Assembly: GCA_020073145.1 (NCBI GenBank)
Contig: JAIQFS010000007.1
Coordinates: 62,001 to 126,000, forward strand
DNA from: Terriglobia bacterium
GTDB lineage: Bacteria; Acidobacteriota; Terriglobia; Bryobacterales; Bryobacteraceae
Reading direction: 5' to 3'
DNA length: 64,000 nucleotides
This document shows positions 53,793 through 61,935 of this stretch, in pieces (within the stretch, counting starts at the first letter, position 1; each line of letters starts with the position of its first letter). Under the pieces are notes generated by a model. That model saw only the letters and a program-made list of their open reading frames with translations, was not told where the DNA came from and searched no databases. The position numbers and the translations under genes are program-made.

Positions 53793-54608
53793 ATGCGTAG
53801 TTCTCTCTGGACGGGAATGATGTTTGTCGGGGCCTGCCTGTGCGCGCAAGCCCAGTGGGCGCAACCGATGGCGGGGGCTCCGCGGACGCCGGACGGCAAA
53901 GTGGATCTGACCGGGGCGGTGCCCCGGGTGAACGGCAAGCCAGACCTTTCGGGGATCTGGCAGGCGGCGGCAGAACCTCGCGGACAGGGAGGGCTCTACG
54001 GATTGGGTGAATCGCCCAACTCGAAGTACTTTCGAGATATCCTGTCCGACTTCAAGCCCGCGGAAGCGCCGCTGACGCCGGCGGGCGCGGAATTGCTTCG
54101 CCGCCACAGTCAGCCGGGAGCTTTCAATCCGACGCTGAACTGTCTGCCCGACGGGGTGCCCCACGCCGACCTGCTGCCGGAGCCGTTCAAGATCATTCAA
54201 ACGCCCGGTGAGACCTTGTTCCTCTACGAAGTCGAGACTCTCTTCCGCCAGATCTACACGGACGGGCGCAAGCATCCTGCCGATCCGGCACCGGCCTGGT
54301 TGGGGTATTCGGTGGGGCGATGGGAAGGCGACACGCTGGTGGTGGAGACCATGGGATTCAACGATCTGAGCTGGCTGGACGCGCGCGGCCACGGACACAG
54401 CGAGGACATGCGGGTGGAGGAGCGCTTCCACCGGCGCGATTTCGGGCATATGGACGTCACCGTGACGGTTACGGATGCAAAGACGTTCACTCAGCCGGTC
54501 ACGATCCAGTTCGTGGAGGAGCTTTTGCCGGACACCGACGTGTTCGAGCACATCTGCCTGGAAAACGAGAGAGACGCAGGGCACCAACCAGCGAAGGCGG
54601 GAAGATAG
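53793..54608 (+). CDS. Secreted protein of the GDTLVVDT family (copy D)
   Basis: 271 residues with a signal peptide (SLWTGMMFVGACLCAQAQ). The family blocks are KPDLSGIW, RWEGDTLVVETMGFNDLSWLD and HSEDMRVEERFHRRD, with NCLPDGVPHADLLPEPFKII before them. It is a stand-alone paralog of the genes at 36495-39306, about 14.5 kb away. The function is unknown. It starts at ATG 53793 with a possible -10 box 7 nt upstream. A PilZ gene converges on it. Confidence 0.75.
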   Translation: MRSSLWTGMMFVGACLCAQAQWAQPMAGAPRTPDGKVDLTGAVPRVNGKPDLSGIWQAAAEPRGQGGLYGLGESPNSKYFRDILSDFKPAEAPLTPAGAELLRRHSQPGAFNPTLNCLPDGVPHADLLPEPFKIIQTPGETLFLYEVETLFRQIYTDGRKHPADPAPAWLGYSVGRWEGDTLVVETMGFNDLSWLDARGHGHSEDMRVEERFHRRDFGHMDVTVTVTDAKTFTQPVTIQFVEELLPDTDVFEHICLENERDAGHQPAKAGR

Positions 54609-54613
54609 GCGGC

Positions 54614-55051
54614 TCACTTAGGAGCGCGTGAGGCTGAAAGGACCGGGGCAGAGGCGTAAGGCGCTACGGCCGTGCCAGGCGCTCGGCGGGCTAAGACGAT
54701 CCCCACGGTCCGGAACTCGTGATGCCGGAAGCGGACCGCCAGGCGGCGGCCCTCGGTGCGCACGATGTCACCGACGGCCTTGAGTTGAAGGGGTGCCACG
54801 TTCCGCAACAGGACGGGCCAGGCAATGGAGAGCTCGATGCTCAATCCGACTCGCAACTCACGGTCGGTTTGGAAAAGCAGGCCTCCGCTACTGAGATCAA
54901 TGGTGGTTCCGGTTCCGGTATCCAACGTCTCGCGGCCGTGTGCCAGCTTCCAGCTCACGCCGAGTGCCATCGGGTAACGCCGGTGGAGTCTCCGGCTAGC
55001 CGACGCGATTCCCGGGATGCTTTTCGAGGGCGCGGCCTTCCGTGGTTCCAT
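54614..55051 (-). CDS. PilZ domain protein (3 of 3)
   Basis: 145 residues from ATG 55051 (a GGGAGG site lies 6-7 nt upstream). SRRLHRRYPMALGVSWKL carries the Arg-rich switch and TIDLSSGGLLFQTD the DxSxxG motif. FRHHEFR near the end recalls FKHYEFR and LRYEFR of the other two PilZ proteins. It should bind c-di-GMP. An Arg is missing at one of the two usual switch positions after HRRYP, so affinity may be lower. Confidence 0.8.
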   Translation of the reverse strand: MEPRKAAPSKSIPGIASASRRLHRRYPMALGVSWKLAHGRETLDTGTGTTIDLSSGGLLFQTDRELRVGLSIELSIAWPVLLRNVAPLQLKAVGDIVRTEGRRLAVRFRHHEFRTVGIVLARRAPGTAVAPYASAPVLSASRAPK

Positions 55052-55447
55052 ACTTGACCTCCCAAGTCCACCCTGAACCAACCGCGATGCAGGGCCGAAT
55101 GCGATGGTGTGCGAGGAGCTAAATCATTTCAGAGTTCCTGGACTGATTATCACCTTACTGGATCTGCGGGGGCAGAGCCGCGCGTACCAGTATCGGGCCC
55201 GATCCGTACGGGTACGGGAGGTGCAGGGGGCTATGCGCCGCGGGGAGGGGGACGGGGGATCCGGTGACTCCCCGAGTGAGTGGCGGCGATTGGTAGTGGG
55301 CTGAAGGGCCAAAGCCAACTTAGCACGGTCGCCACTTCGAATCCGGGCCCCGCCAGAGCGAATGCCGTGACAACGGTTAGCGCCAGCGTTACACCCAGGC
55401 TGCCAGAGCCTCGTTTCCTATCAGGTCCTTTCCAATCCGTCCAAAAT
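55052..55447. other. 396-bp gap, possible small ORF on the minus strand
   Basis: On the minus strand just after the phosphatase gene a frame reads SLGVTLALTVVTAFALAGPGF and then TVLSWLWPF, a plausible membrane helix. It has no good start codon of its own and would overlap the end of the phosphatase. I do not call it a gene. Confidence 0.3.
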
Positions 55448-56617
55448 TTATCGGCGTCGCACGAGCACCAGCGTCTCATCGTCGGTCTGCAGCCCATGCC
55501 CGCGGACCGCGGTAAATATTGACTCAGTGATCTCCGACAGGGGCGCGCCGGGTCGCCGTGCGATGATTTCTCCCATTCGATCGAGCCCAAATTGCTCGTC
55601 GCCGGCGTTCGTCGCTTCGGGCAGCCCGTCCGCTAACAACGCCAGGATATCCCCCGGCTGAATTTCGACGGTGTGGCTTTGAAACGTCGCGTTCCCAAAC
55701 AAACCCAGGAGAAACTGTTCCATCGCCAGTTGCGTCGTTGTCTTGATTTGAGCGCTGTAGTGCAGGATCGGTCCGCTGCCGGCGAGCGAATAGTCAATCT
55801 TGCCACTCTCACGACATTGAAGGCAGGCAAAGGTTACGTAGGTCGCCGGCGTGGTCTTGACCTCGAAGACTACGCGGTTCAGATCGCAGAGCAGACCCGC
55901 CAACGGCCCGACCTTTAGCAAAGCCATGCGGACGCTGCTCTTGACCATTCCCATAAACACGCCAGCCTGAATTCCATGGCCCGCGACATCGGCCGCATAC
56001 ACCGTCATTCCCGCGGCGGGGTCATCCACCGCATCGAGGAGGTCTCCGCCCATCTGACTGCTGGGCGCGGACCGGCCGTGGATTTCGTACCCTGGGTTAC
56101 TCACTACGAGCGGAGGCGCGAGCGTTTGTTGTAGTCTCTCGGCCAGTTCAAGCTCGGTACGCAGGCGAACGTGCTTCACTCCCTGTGTCCCCGCGAAGAT
56201 CACTAAGCTCGCCCATCCTGCCGAAGCAGCCAAGATCGATAGGATGCCGTCGATGGCCAGCCGCCAGCGGATGTGCTCAAAGCCAGGACCCATCAGCGTC
56301 TTGTCTAATGGAAAACCAGTCGTGATCCGCGGCAGCACGCCAGTCACAAGTACCAGGAGAGGAGCGATGATGAATCGCGCTTTAGGAACTCGGAGGATGG
56401 TCGCCATGGACAAGGCAATCAGGATACCGATCAGCACAGTCCCGGCGAGGGCCCAGGCTAATGGCCTTTGCAGGGCATCGCCCAGGTCAATCCCAAGGCC
56501 GATGGAAGAAAACGAAAGGAAGGCCGTCAGCCCAAGCCACGCTACCGCCGATAGCGGTATGGTCTGCCAATACTGGCGCCGCTCCTCTGCCTTAGACCAA
56601 GCCTCCTTAATATTCAC
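55448..56617 (-). CDS. Membrane-anchored PPM/SpoIIE-type protein phosphatase
   Basis: 389 residues. The first 160 hold about four membrane helices (for example ALAGTVLIGILIALSMATILR and FIIAPLLVLVTGVLPRITTG). The C-terminal domain is SpoIIE/RsbU-like: RLQQTLAPP linker, SQMGGDLLDAVDD, YAADVAGHGIQAG, LLADGLPEATN and DDETLVLVRRR give the metal-binding Asp residues of a PPM phosphatase. It probably dephosphorylates an anti-anti-sigma-like protein. The start overlaps the ABC-2 permease by 11 bp, so it is the last gene of the YtrA-type operon. Confidence 0.85.
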   Translation of the reverse strand: MNIKEAWSKAEERRQYWQTIPLSAVAWLGLTAFLSFSSIGLGIDLGDALQRPLAWALAGTVLIGILIALSMATILRVPKARFIIAPLLVLVTGVLPRITTGFPLDKTLMGPGFEHIRWRLAIDGILSILAASAGWASLVIFAGTQGVKHVRLRTELELAERLQQTLAPPLVVSNPGYEIHGRSAPSSQMGGDLLDAVDDPAAGMTVYAADVAGHGIQAGVFMGMVKSSVRMALLKVGPLAGLLCDLNRVVFEVKTTPATYVTFACLQCRESGKIDYSLAGSGPILHYSAQIKTTTQLAMEQFLLGLFGNATFQSHTVEIQPGDILALLADGLPEATNAGDEQFGLDRMGEIIARRPGAPLSEITESIFTAVRGHGLQTDDETLVLVRRR

Positions 56618-57290
56618 GAATCTGCACGACCTTCAGCGCTGCGAAAAAGAGAGCGGCAGCCAACCCCAGTGCGAACGCCATGGCTGTCCACGGCATCCTG
56701 TGCGTGAGCAATGGCGAACGGTCGCTCATAGCCTGGAAAAGATTCACCGCCGCGGGCGCAGGAATCTTGTTCGCAAGCCACCCGAGGGCGCCGTAGCACA
56801 GCAGACTGCCCCACACGCGCCAGAGATCGTCCAGAACCGTGGCCAGCAACACCGTGATGCAGTAGAAGGCCGAACCGCAAACCATCAGCACTGCTGCGAA
56901 CTGGGCCATCTCCTGCGGTGTGGCGCTACTCCGGATTACCGGAAACAGGAACCATAATAGACAGCAGATCGTCCCGATTCCGCCAGCCATTTCCAGCCAT
57001 CCGAGTCCGGCTCTGACGGCCAGCAGACGGAATCGGCTGACCGGCAGAGTCAATGTGAACAGAGTTGATCCGTGCAGCCCTTTGGCCGCCTGAAGACTCT
57101 GCTGCGTAACAATCCCTGCCGCGGCTAGAAAGATGCATTGCAGCCACACCGACATGCCAGCAATGAAGATCACGCCCCTGACATCAGCCTTGGCGCTCCC
57201 GTTCGACTGGGTAAGGATCAAAAGAGCGACCACCACGAGCACTAACACGAGTCGAAACCTGGTCTCCAGCCAACCTTTGTACCAAAGCAT
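56607..57290 (-). CDS. ABC-2 type permease
   Basis: 227 residues with about six membrane helices (for example FRLVLVLVVVALLILTQS, FLAAAGIVTQQSL and TAMAFALGLAAALFFAALKV) and no large soluble domain, as expected for an ABC-2 permease partner. It follows the ATPase by 1 bp and overlaps the phosphatase by 11 bp. The cargo is unknown. YtrA-linked transporters elsewhere handle envelope stress or lantibiotics. Confidence 0.8.
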   Translation of the reverse strand: MLWYKGWLETRFRLVLVLVVVALLILTQSNGSAKADVRGVIFIAGMSVWLQCIFLAAAGIVTQQSLQAAKGLHGSTLFTLTLPVSRFRLLAVRAGLGWLEMAGGIGTICCLLWFLFPVIRSSATPQEMAQFAAVLMVCGSAFYCITVLLATVLDDLWRVWGSLLCYGALGWLANKIPAPAAVNLFQAMSDRSPLLTHRMPWTAMAFALGLAAALFFAALKVVQIREY

Positions 57291-57291
57291 C

Positions 57292-58185
57292 TTAGTTGCT
57301 CCTCACGTGTTCCAGAAAGATCTCTTTCAGCGTCACCGGGAAGCGCTCCACCGCGGCCCCTGGTATGGATCGCGCCTGCTCGACAATCGCCTCGACGTTA
57401 TTGCTTGCCAGGATCGAGACCATGCGCCCTTCCTCCCGCACCGACTCCACGCCTTCCACCCATCGCGCCGGCGCTTGTGCCAGTTCCCCGAACACCACTG
57501 TGATCCTTTGATACCGCGCCTTTAGATCGTCGAGCGAGCCCGCCACGATGGTCTTTCCCTGGTCGATGATGGCGATCTGATCGGCAATCGTTTCCACCTC
57601 GCCGAGTTGATGCGACGAAAAGAACATGGTGGTTCCTTCCGACGCGGCAACAGCGACCAGTTCGCGCAGAACGTCTTCTGTGGCAGCCGGATCGAGACCG
57701 TCGGTCGGCTCATCCAGGATCAGCAGTTCGGCGCCGCGCGCGATCGCCAGCAGCAACATCAGCTTGGAGCGCGTTCCCTTGGACAGATCCGGAATCTTCT
57801 TCGCGGGCGGAAGTTCGAACATGCGGAGATAGCGCCGCTCCAGATCGTCGCGCCATTTCGGAAAGAAAGGACGCGTGAAGCGGATGATCTGCTCCACCGT
57901 CATGTATGGATACAACTCTTTGTCCTCGGTGACGAAACCAATCCGGCGCCGGATATCGACGGAGCGCTTCTCATCCTGCACCGAAATTCCAAATACGAGG
58001 GCGCTTCCGCTGTCGGACCTCAGCAGCCCCATCAGAGTTTTGATGGTAGTCGTCTTGCCCGCGCCGTTGCGGCCGAGGAAACCGAAAATGCTGCCCACCG
58101 GTACTCGTAGGTCAAGGCCCCGCAGGGCCGGGTGACCCTTAAAGGACTTCGTGAGTTGACTGGTTTCGATGATGAAATCGCTCAT
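57292..58185 (-). CDS. ABC transporter ATP-binding protein
   Basis: 297 residues. Walker A GRNGAGKTTTIKTLMGLL, Q-loop region, signature LSKGTRSKLML (a variant of LSGGQ with Lys-Gly-Thr), Walker B LLILDEPTDGLDPAA and switch His in FFSSHQL are in order. The variant signature is typical of YtrB-like exporter ATPases. It energises the ABC-2 permease that follows by 1 bp and lies 4 bp after the GntR regulator. Confidence 0.93.
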   Translation of the reverse strand: MSDFIIETSQLTKSFKGHPALRGLDLRVPVGSIFGFLGRNGAGKTTTIKTLMGLLRSDSGSALVFGISVQDEKRSVDIRRRIGFVTEDKELYPYMTVEQIIRFTRPFFPKWRDDLERRYLRMFELPPAKKIPDLSKGTRSKLMLLLAIARGAELLILDEPTDGLDPAATEDVLRELVAVAASEGTTMFFSSHQLGEVETIADQIAIIDQGKTIVAGSLDDLKARYQRITVVFGELAQAPARWVEGVESVREEGRMVSILASNNVEAIVEQARSIPGAAVERFPVTLKEIFLEHVRSN

Positions 58186-58189
58186 CGCT

Positions 58190-58591
58190 TTACCCTTTCT
58201 GCTTTTCCATGCGCCCTTCGGCGCGCACTTGCGCCAGTTGGCTTTCGAAGATCCGGCGAAGTTCCTCCTCCGTCAGTCCCAGCGCCGCAAGCCGGTCGAT
58301 GGCCGATTGCACAATGGCCTGCGCCTTTGCGATCAACGGGGCGCGCTTTCCCGACGGCTCTGTGATAAAGGCTCCCGAGCCGTGCTTCAGCTCGAGGACG
58401 CCTTCGTGTTCCAGTTCCCGGTACGCGCGGACCACGGTATTCGGATTGATGACCAGCTCTTCGGCCACCTTGCGGATGGTCGGCAGCTGGTCACCTTCCC
58501 GGAGCGCACCCAATTCCACCGCGTGCTTCACCTGCTCCATGAGTTGGATATAGAGCGGAACGCCGGCGGATTGATTGATCCGGAAGATCAT
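58190..58591 (-). CDS. GntR-family regulator, YtrA subfamily
   Basis: 133 residues from ATG 58591; a TTG at 58597 would add two. It is short, with only a dimer helix after the winged helix, as in the YtrA subfamily. VPLYIQLMEQVKHAV, LPTIRKVAEELVINPNTVVRAYREL and GVLELKHGSGAFI form the DNA-binding domain. It is the first gene of an ABC-2 transporter operon, the usual YtrA context, and probably represses it through the inverted repeat at its promoter. Confidence 0.92.
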   Translation of the reverse strand: MIFRINQSAGVPLYIQLMEQVKHAVELGALREGDQLPTIRKVAEELVINPNTVVRAYRELEHEGVLELKHGSGAFITEPSGKRAPLIAKAQAIVQSAIDRLAALGLTEEELRRIFESQLAQVRAEGRMEKQKG

Positions 58592-58597
58592 CTGCAA

Positions 58598-58645
58598 AGT
58601 GTACTATTCAAGTAATACACTACACACTCCATAGAGACTCGTCAA
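58598..58645 (-). promoter_or_regulatory. Promoter and YtrA-type operator of the ABC-2 operon
   Basis: On the minus strand TTGACG (58645-58640), 17 nt, then TAGTGT (58622-58617). A perfect 6-bp inverted repeat, AGTGTA (58598-58603) / TACACT (58616-58621), with 12 nt between, lies over the -10 box and start site, where a repressor would block initiation. Confidence 0.7.
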
Positions 58646-58900
58646 GAGGTTTCTGCAAAGGTCGCCTCTCCGCGGGCGAGGGGCGGCGCGGAAGGGGTCA
58701 TCGCCAAGTTCGCTTGGCACCGGCCTGGGTTGAACACAAATCGTGACCGCGCCGTAAGCCGGGCGGCTCAGGAAGACATCTTGCCTCAACCGTATCGCCG
58801 TACATCTCCAAGGGCAGGTTGTCCATCGATAACTTGAGCCTCAGCCAAACTCAGCGTGATAATCCACCTGGCATTTGAATTCTCGGTGGAGATCGCGCTC
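58646..58900. other. Intergenic region upstream of the 58901 gene
   Basis: 255 bases between the two divergent units. No gene seen and no convincing second promoter. Confidence 0.4.
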
Positions 58901-59413
58901 ATGATGAAGAGGGTTGGCTGGCTTCTGGGGGCGTTGCTGGTGTTCGAATCGGCGGCCGCGGCAGGCATGGGGGGCACGACGACCAAGTTCGTCGGCGGGA
59001 CGCTGCTCATCAAACTGGACACGGAAGGCACGTCGTCCATTACGGATGAAAACGACTTTGTGTTCGTCTACAAAGGCGGCAAACTCGCGATCCCGTACCT
59101 CCGAATAACTGCGCTCGAGTATGGAAATCGGGTTGGGCGGCAGATGGGTCTCGCCAGCATTAACCCGGTCGGATGGTTCTCCAGAAAGCGCACCAACTTC
59201 CTGACCGTGAGTTATAAAGACGCCGACGGTGGGCAACAGGCGGCGGTGTTCGAATTGGGGCGGGACATTGTCAAACGAACCGTGTCCCACCTGGAAGCGC
59301 GTACTGGCTGCAAAGTGAAATACGACGATGAAGAGGCCCGCAGAAGCGTTCGGGGAACGAGCCGCGAACATCAGGCCGGGCTGTCCGCGCGCGGACCCAG
59401 TTCGCTGCCTTAG
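58901..59413 (+). CDS. Hypothetical secreted protein
   Basis: 170 residues. Signal peptide MMKRVGWLLGALLVFESAAAAG, then a beta-rich mature domain with AIPYLRITALEYGNRVGRQ and RTNFLTVSYKD, which recall a PH-like or lipid-binding fold; not certain. One Cys. The tail after residue 140 is polar and probably disordered. A GGTGGAG sequence lies 7 nt before the ATG. The stop overlaps the convergent VWA gene by 4 bp. Confidence 0.65.
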   Translation: MMKRVGWLLGALLVFESAAAAGMGGTTTKFVGGTLLIKLDTEGTSSITDENDFVFVYKGGKLAIPYLRITALEYGNRVGRQMGLASINPVGWFSRKRTNFLTVSYKDADGGQQAAVFELGRDIVKRTVSHLEARTGCKVKYDDEEARRSVRGTSREHQAGLSARGPSSLP

Positions 59414-61935
59414 CTTAGGGTTAAGCCGCTCTCCGCAGGGCGCGGGCGGAGGCCCAGGGATTCCAGCAAGCCCCTCGATTTGCGCATCACCAGCTCGGCC
59501 AGGTTCAGCAAAATGGCCAGACCGAGCAAGGCCGGCCAGAGCTGCATGGTGGCGGTGATGCTGCGGTCGGCGGGATCAAAGAGCTGGCGAGGATCGGGGC
59601 GAAAACGACCGCCGGTGGCCGACGCCACTTGCTGCAAGAGCGCCTCGTTGTTGCCGTATTCGAGCATTTCATCTTCCTGACGGTAAAAGCCGACTTCAGG
59701 GAAAGCCGCGGAGTCTTCCAGGGGGCGCACACGGAACAGGCCCTGGTTCTGGCCGATGTTGAGCTGCGCGCGATAGTGGCCGGCGGCGACCTTGCTGACC
59801 TTGAGCGGGGCATGGTAGCCATTGGGGCCGATGGCGAAGATATCGGGGGGAGTGGCGGGCTCGGGCACGTTGGGGGTGAGGTGGTAATCGACTACCAGAT
59901 CGTTGCTGGCGCGGTCGAAATCGGCGATGGCTTCACTCGCCGGAGCGTGCGGCAGCAGGTCTCGGAAGATGTTGGCCCAGAGGCGGTCGAAGCCCGGCCA
60001 GGTGACCCAGTTCTGGGCCCAGCGATTCTTGGCGTCGGAGGTGAAGACGGCAGCCCGGCCGAGGCCGTACTGCCAGCGGACCAGGAGCGGGTCCTTGGGA
60101 TCGGCGTCGAGGATGGTGTCGGCGGTGGGCCGCGCCTGAAAGCGCACATAGCCGCGGAGCGGCGGGGCGTTTTCGATATCGACGCCATCGAGGATCTCGG
60201 CCTGCTTAGTGACGTGGGGGCGGATCTGCTTTTCGACCGCGGTCATGCCGGTGTGCTCTTCGACGTCATGGAGCAGCAGTTGTTCGAGGCCGGCAGGGTC
60301 GTTCAGAAAATACGACTTGCCTTCGGCGGCGAAGGCTACGCGTTCCAGATAGGCGCGGTTGACGTCCAGACCCAAACCGACGGTGGAGATGGTGACGCGG
60401 TTGGCCTTGGCTTCGCGCGCCAGGGCCATGCTGTCACCCTCTTCGGAAATGCCATCGGTGAGGAGCACGATGTGCTTATAGATGGCGTTTTCGGGAACGA
60501 TGCGGCGGTAAGCTTCGTTGAGGGCGGGTGCGATCTGGGTGCCGCCATCGGGCTGAATGCCGGCAATGAGGCGCTTGATCACGGCGGGTTGGTCGGCCTT
60601 GCGGATGGGAACGGCCCACTCGAAGGTGTTGTCGAACATGAGGACGCCGACGGAATCGATGGGTCGCAGATTTTCCACCACGTTGGTGGCGGCGGCGCGG
60701 GCCAGCTCGATTTTACGGCCCTCCATGGAGGAGGACTTATCGATGATGAGGACCACGGCGGTGCCATCGGGGGTGCGGGGCGGAGCGAGCTTGGCGGGCA
60801 GGGCACGGTCGAGCGCGTCCTCTTCGCCCTTCTTGTCGACGTAGACGTTCTGCTCGCCGCCGATCCACACCAGGCCGCCGCCGCCTTTCACGAAGGCTTC
60901 GAGGGCGGACTTGCGGGCGTCGGGAATGGACTGCATGTTCCAGTTGTTGATGAGGACGAGCTGATAATCGGTGAGCTGGGGGGGGACACCCATGGATGAC
61001 TGCTGGACTTCGAACTGGTTGGCCTGGAGGGTGCGGAGCAGATGCTGTTCGCTGGCCGGCGGATCATTGGACACGAGCAAGGCCTTGGGGCGGCGCAGCG
61101 TGACGGCTTGTTCGAAGCGGGCCTCGCCCAGTTCGGCGGCGGCGATCTTGCCGGCCAACTCGATGGCGCCGGCGGAGTTGACGTTGGCGTGCAGGCGGAG
61201 ATGATTGGTGCCCGCGCCCAGATCGACGGAATTGACGCCGAGCGATTTGCCCTCAGCGGTCATTTCAACGGAAGCAGGGGTCGACCGCGGTGATTCCACG
61301 GTGATGTCGATGGGGAAGCGTTCGCCGCTAAAGACCTGTCCGGGGAGAGCCACGGAATCGAGGCGCAGTCCGGGTTTGGGGCGGCCCGCCAGAGGCAGAG
61401 TATCGACGGGGATACCCAATTGCTGGGCCTGCCAGATGGCGCGCGCGGCGCTGCCCAGATTCTCGTTGCCGTCGGAGATCAGGAGAATGCGCGGGACCAT
61501 TCCGGAGGGCAGGGAAGCGGCGGCATCGCGGATGGCCGATTCGAGATTCGTGCCGCGGCCGGGGGCTCCCGCGGTGTAGCGGAGCTGCCACGCACCTTTC
61601 AGGCTTTCCTGGGGTGAGGTGTTGCGGGTGACGCGGGCGAAGGGAATGACGCGGGTCCAGTTGCCGCCGCGGGCCCGCTCGACCTGGTTGGCAAACTCGG
61701 ACTCGTTGCGCAGATCGGCCGGCGCGATGCTGGCGGAGGTGTCGGCGAGGACCGCTACCGCCACCTTGGTCTGGTAAATGGTCACGCGAGGCTCGGCAAA
61801 CGCCGCCAGGATGGCGGCGAAGGCAGCGGCTTTCAAGAGAAGCCCGAGGCGGCGCGAGGAAGCGCGCCACTCCCAAATCGCCCAGGCCAGAGGGAACAGG
61901 GCCAGAATCAGGGCCCAGGGACGATCGAAAGTCAT
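59410..61935 (-). CDS. Large VWA-domain membrane protein
   Basis: About 841 residues. The N-terminus has two hydrophobic helices (WALILALFPLAWAIWEW and LLKAAAFAAILAAFA). A first VWA-like domain starts VAVLADTSASIAP and a second, complete one VVLIIDKSSSMEGRKIELARA (MIDAS DxSxS) with LLTDGISEEGDS. Between them and after are beta-rich segments and a glutamine-amidotransferase-like stretch (VLINNWNMQS, LVWIGGEQN). A last helix (LLGLAILLNLAELVM) anchors the C-terminus. It overlaps the BatA gene by 4 bp (ATGA). VWA proteins of MoxR/BatA operons assemble complexes on the membrane; the target is unknown. Confidence 0.85.
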   Translation of the reverse strand: MTFDRPWALILALFPLAWAIWEWRASSRRLGLLLKAAAFAAILAAFAEPRVTIYQTKVAVAVLADTSASIAPADLRNESEFANQVERARGGNWTRVIPFARVTRNTSPQESLKGAWQLRYTAGAPGRGTNLESAIRDAAASLPSGMVPRILLISDGNENLGSAARAIWQAQQLGIPVDTLPLAGRPKPGLRLDSVALPGQVFSGERFPIDITVESPRSTPASVEMTAEGKSLGVNSVDLGAGTNHLRLHANVNSAGAIELAGKIAAAELGEARFEQAVTLRRPKALLVSNDPPASEQHLLRTLQANQFEVQQSSMGVPPQLTDYQLVLINNWNMQSIPDARKSALEAFVKGGGGLVWIGGEQNVYVDKKGEEDALDRALPAKLAPPRTPDGTAVVLIIDKSSSMEGRKIELARAAATNVVENLRPIDSVGVLMFDNTFEWAVPIRKADQPAVIKRLIAGIQPDGGTQIAPALNEAYRRIVPENAIYKHIVLLTDGISEEGDSMALAREAKANRVTISTVGLGLDVNRAYLERVAFAAEGKSYFLNDPAGLEQLLLHDVEEHTGMTAVEKQIRPHVTKQAEILDGVDIENAPPLRGYVRFQARPTADTILDADPKDPLLVRWQYGLGRAAVFTSDAKNRWAQNWVTWPGFDRLWANIFRDLLPHAPASEAIADFDRASNDLVVDYHLTPNVPEPATPPDIFAIGPNGYHAPLKVSKVAAGHYRAQLNIGQNQGLFRVRPLEDSAAFPEVGFYRQEDEMLEYGNNEALLQQVASATGGRFRPDPRQLFDPADRSITATMQLWPALLGLAILLNLAELVMRKSRGLLESLGLRPRPAESGLTLS

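Noticed and set aside
55231-55590. Small membrane-protein gene after the SpoIIE phosphatase
   Set aside because: A plausible helix is visible, but the frame lacks its own start codon and overlaps the phosphatase end.
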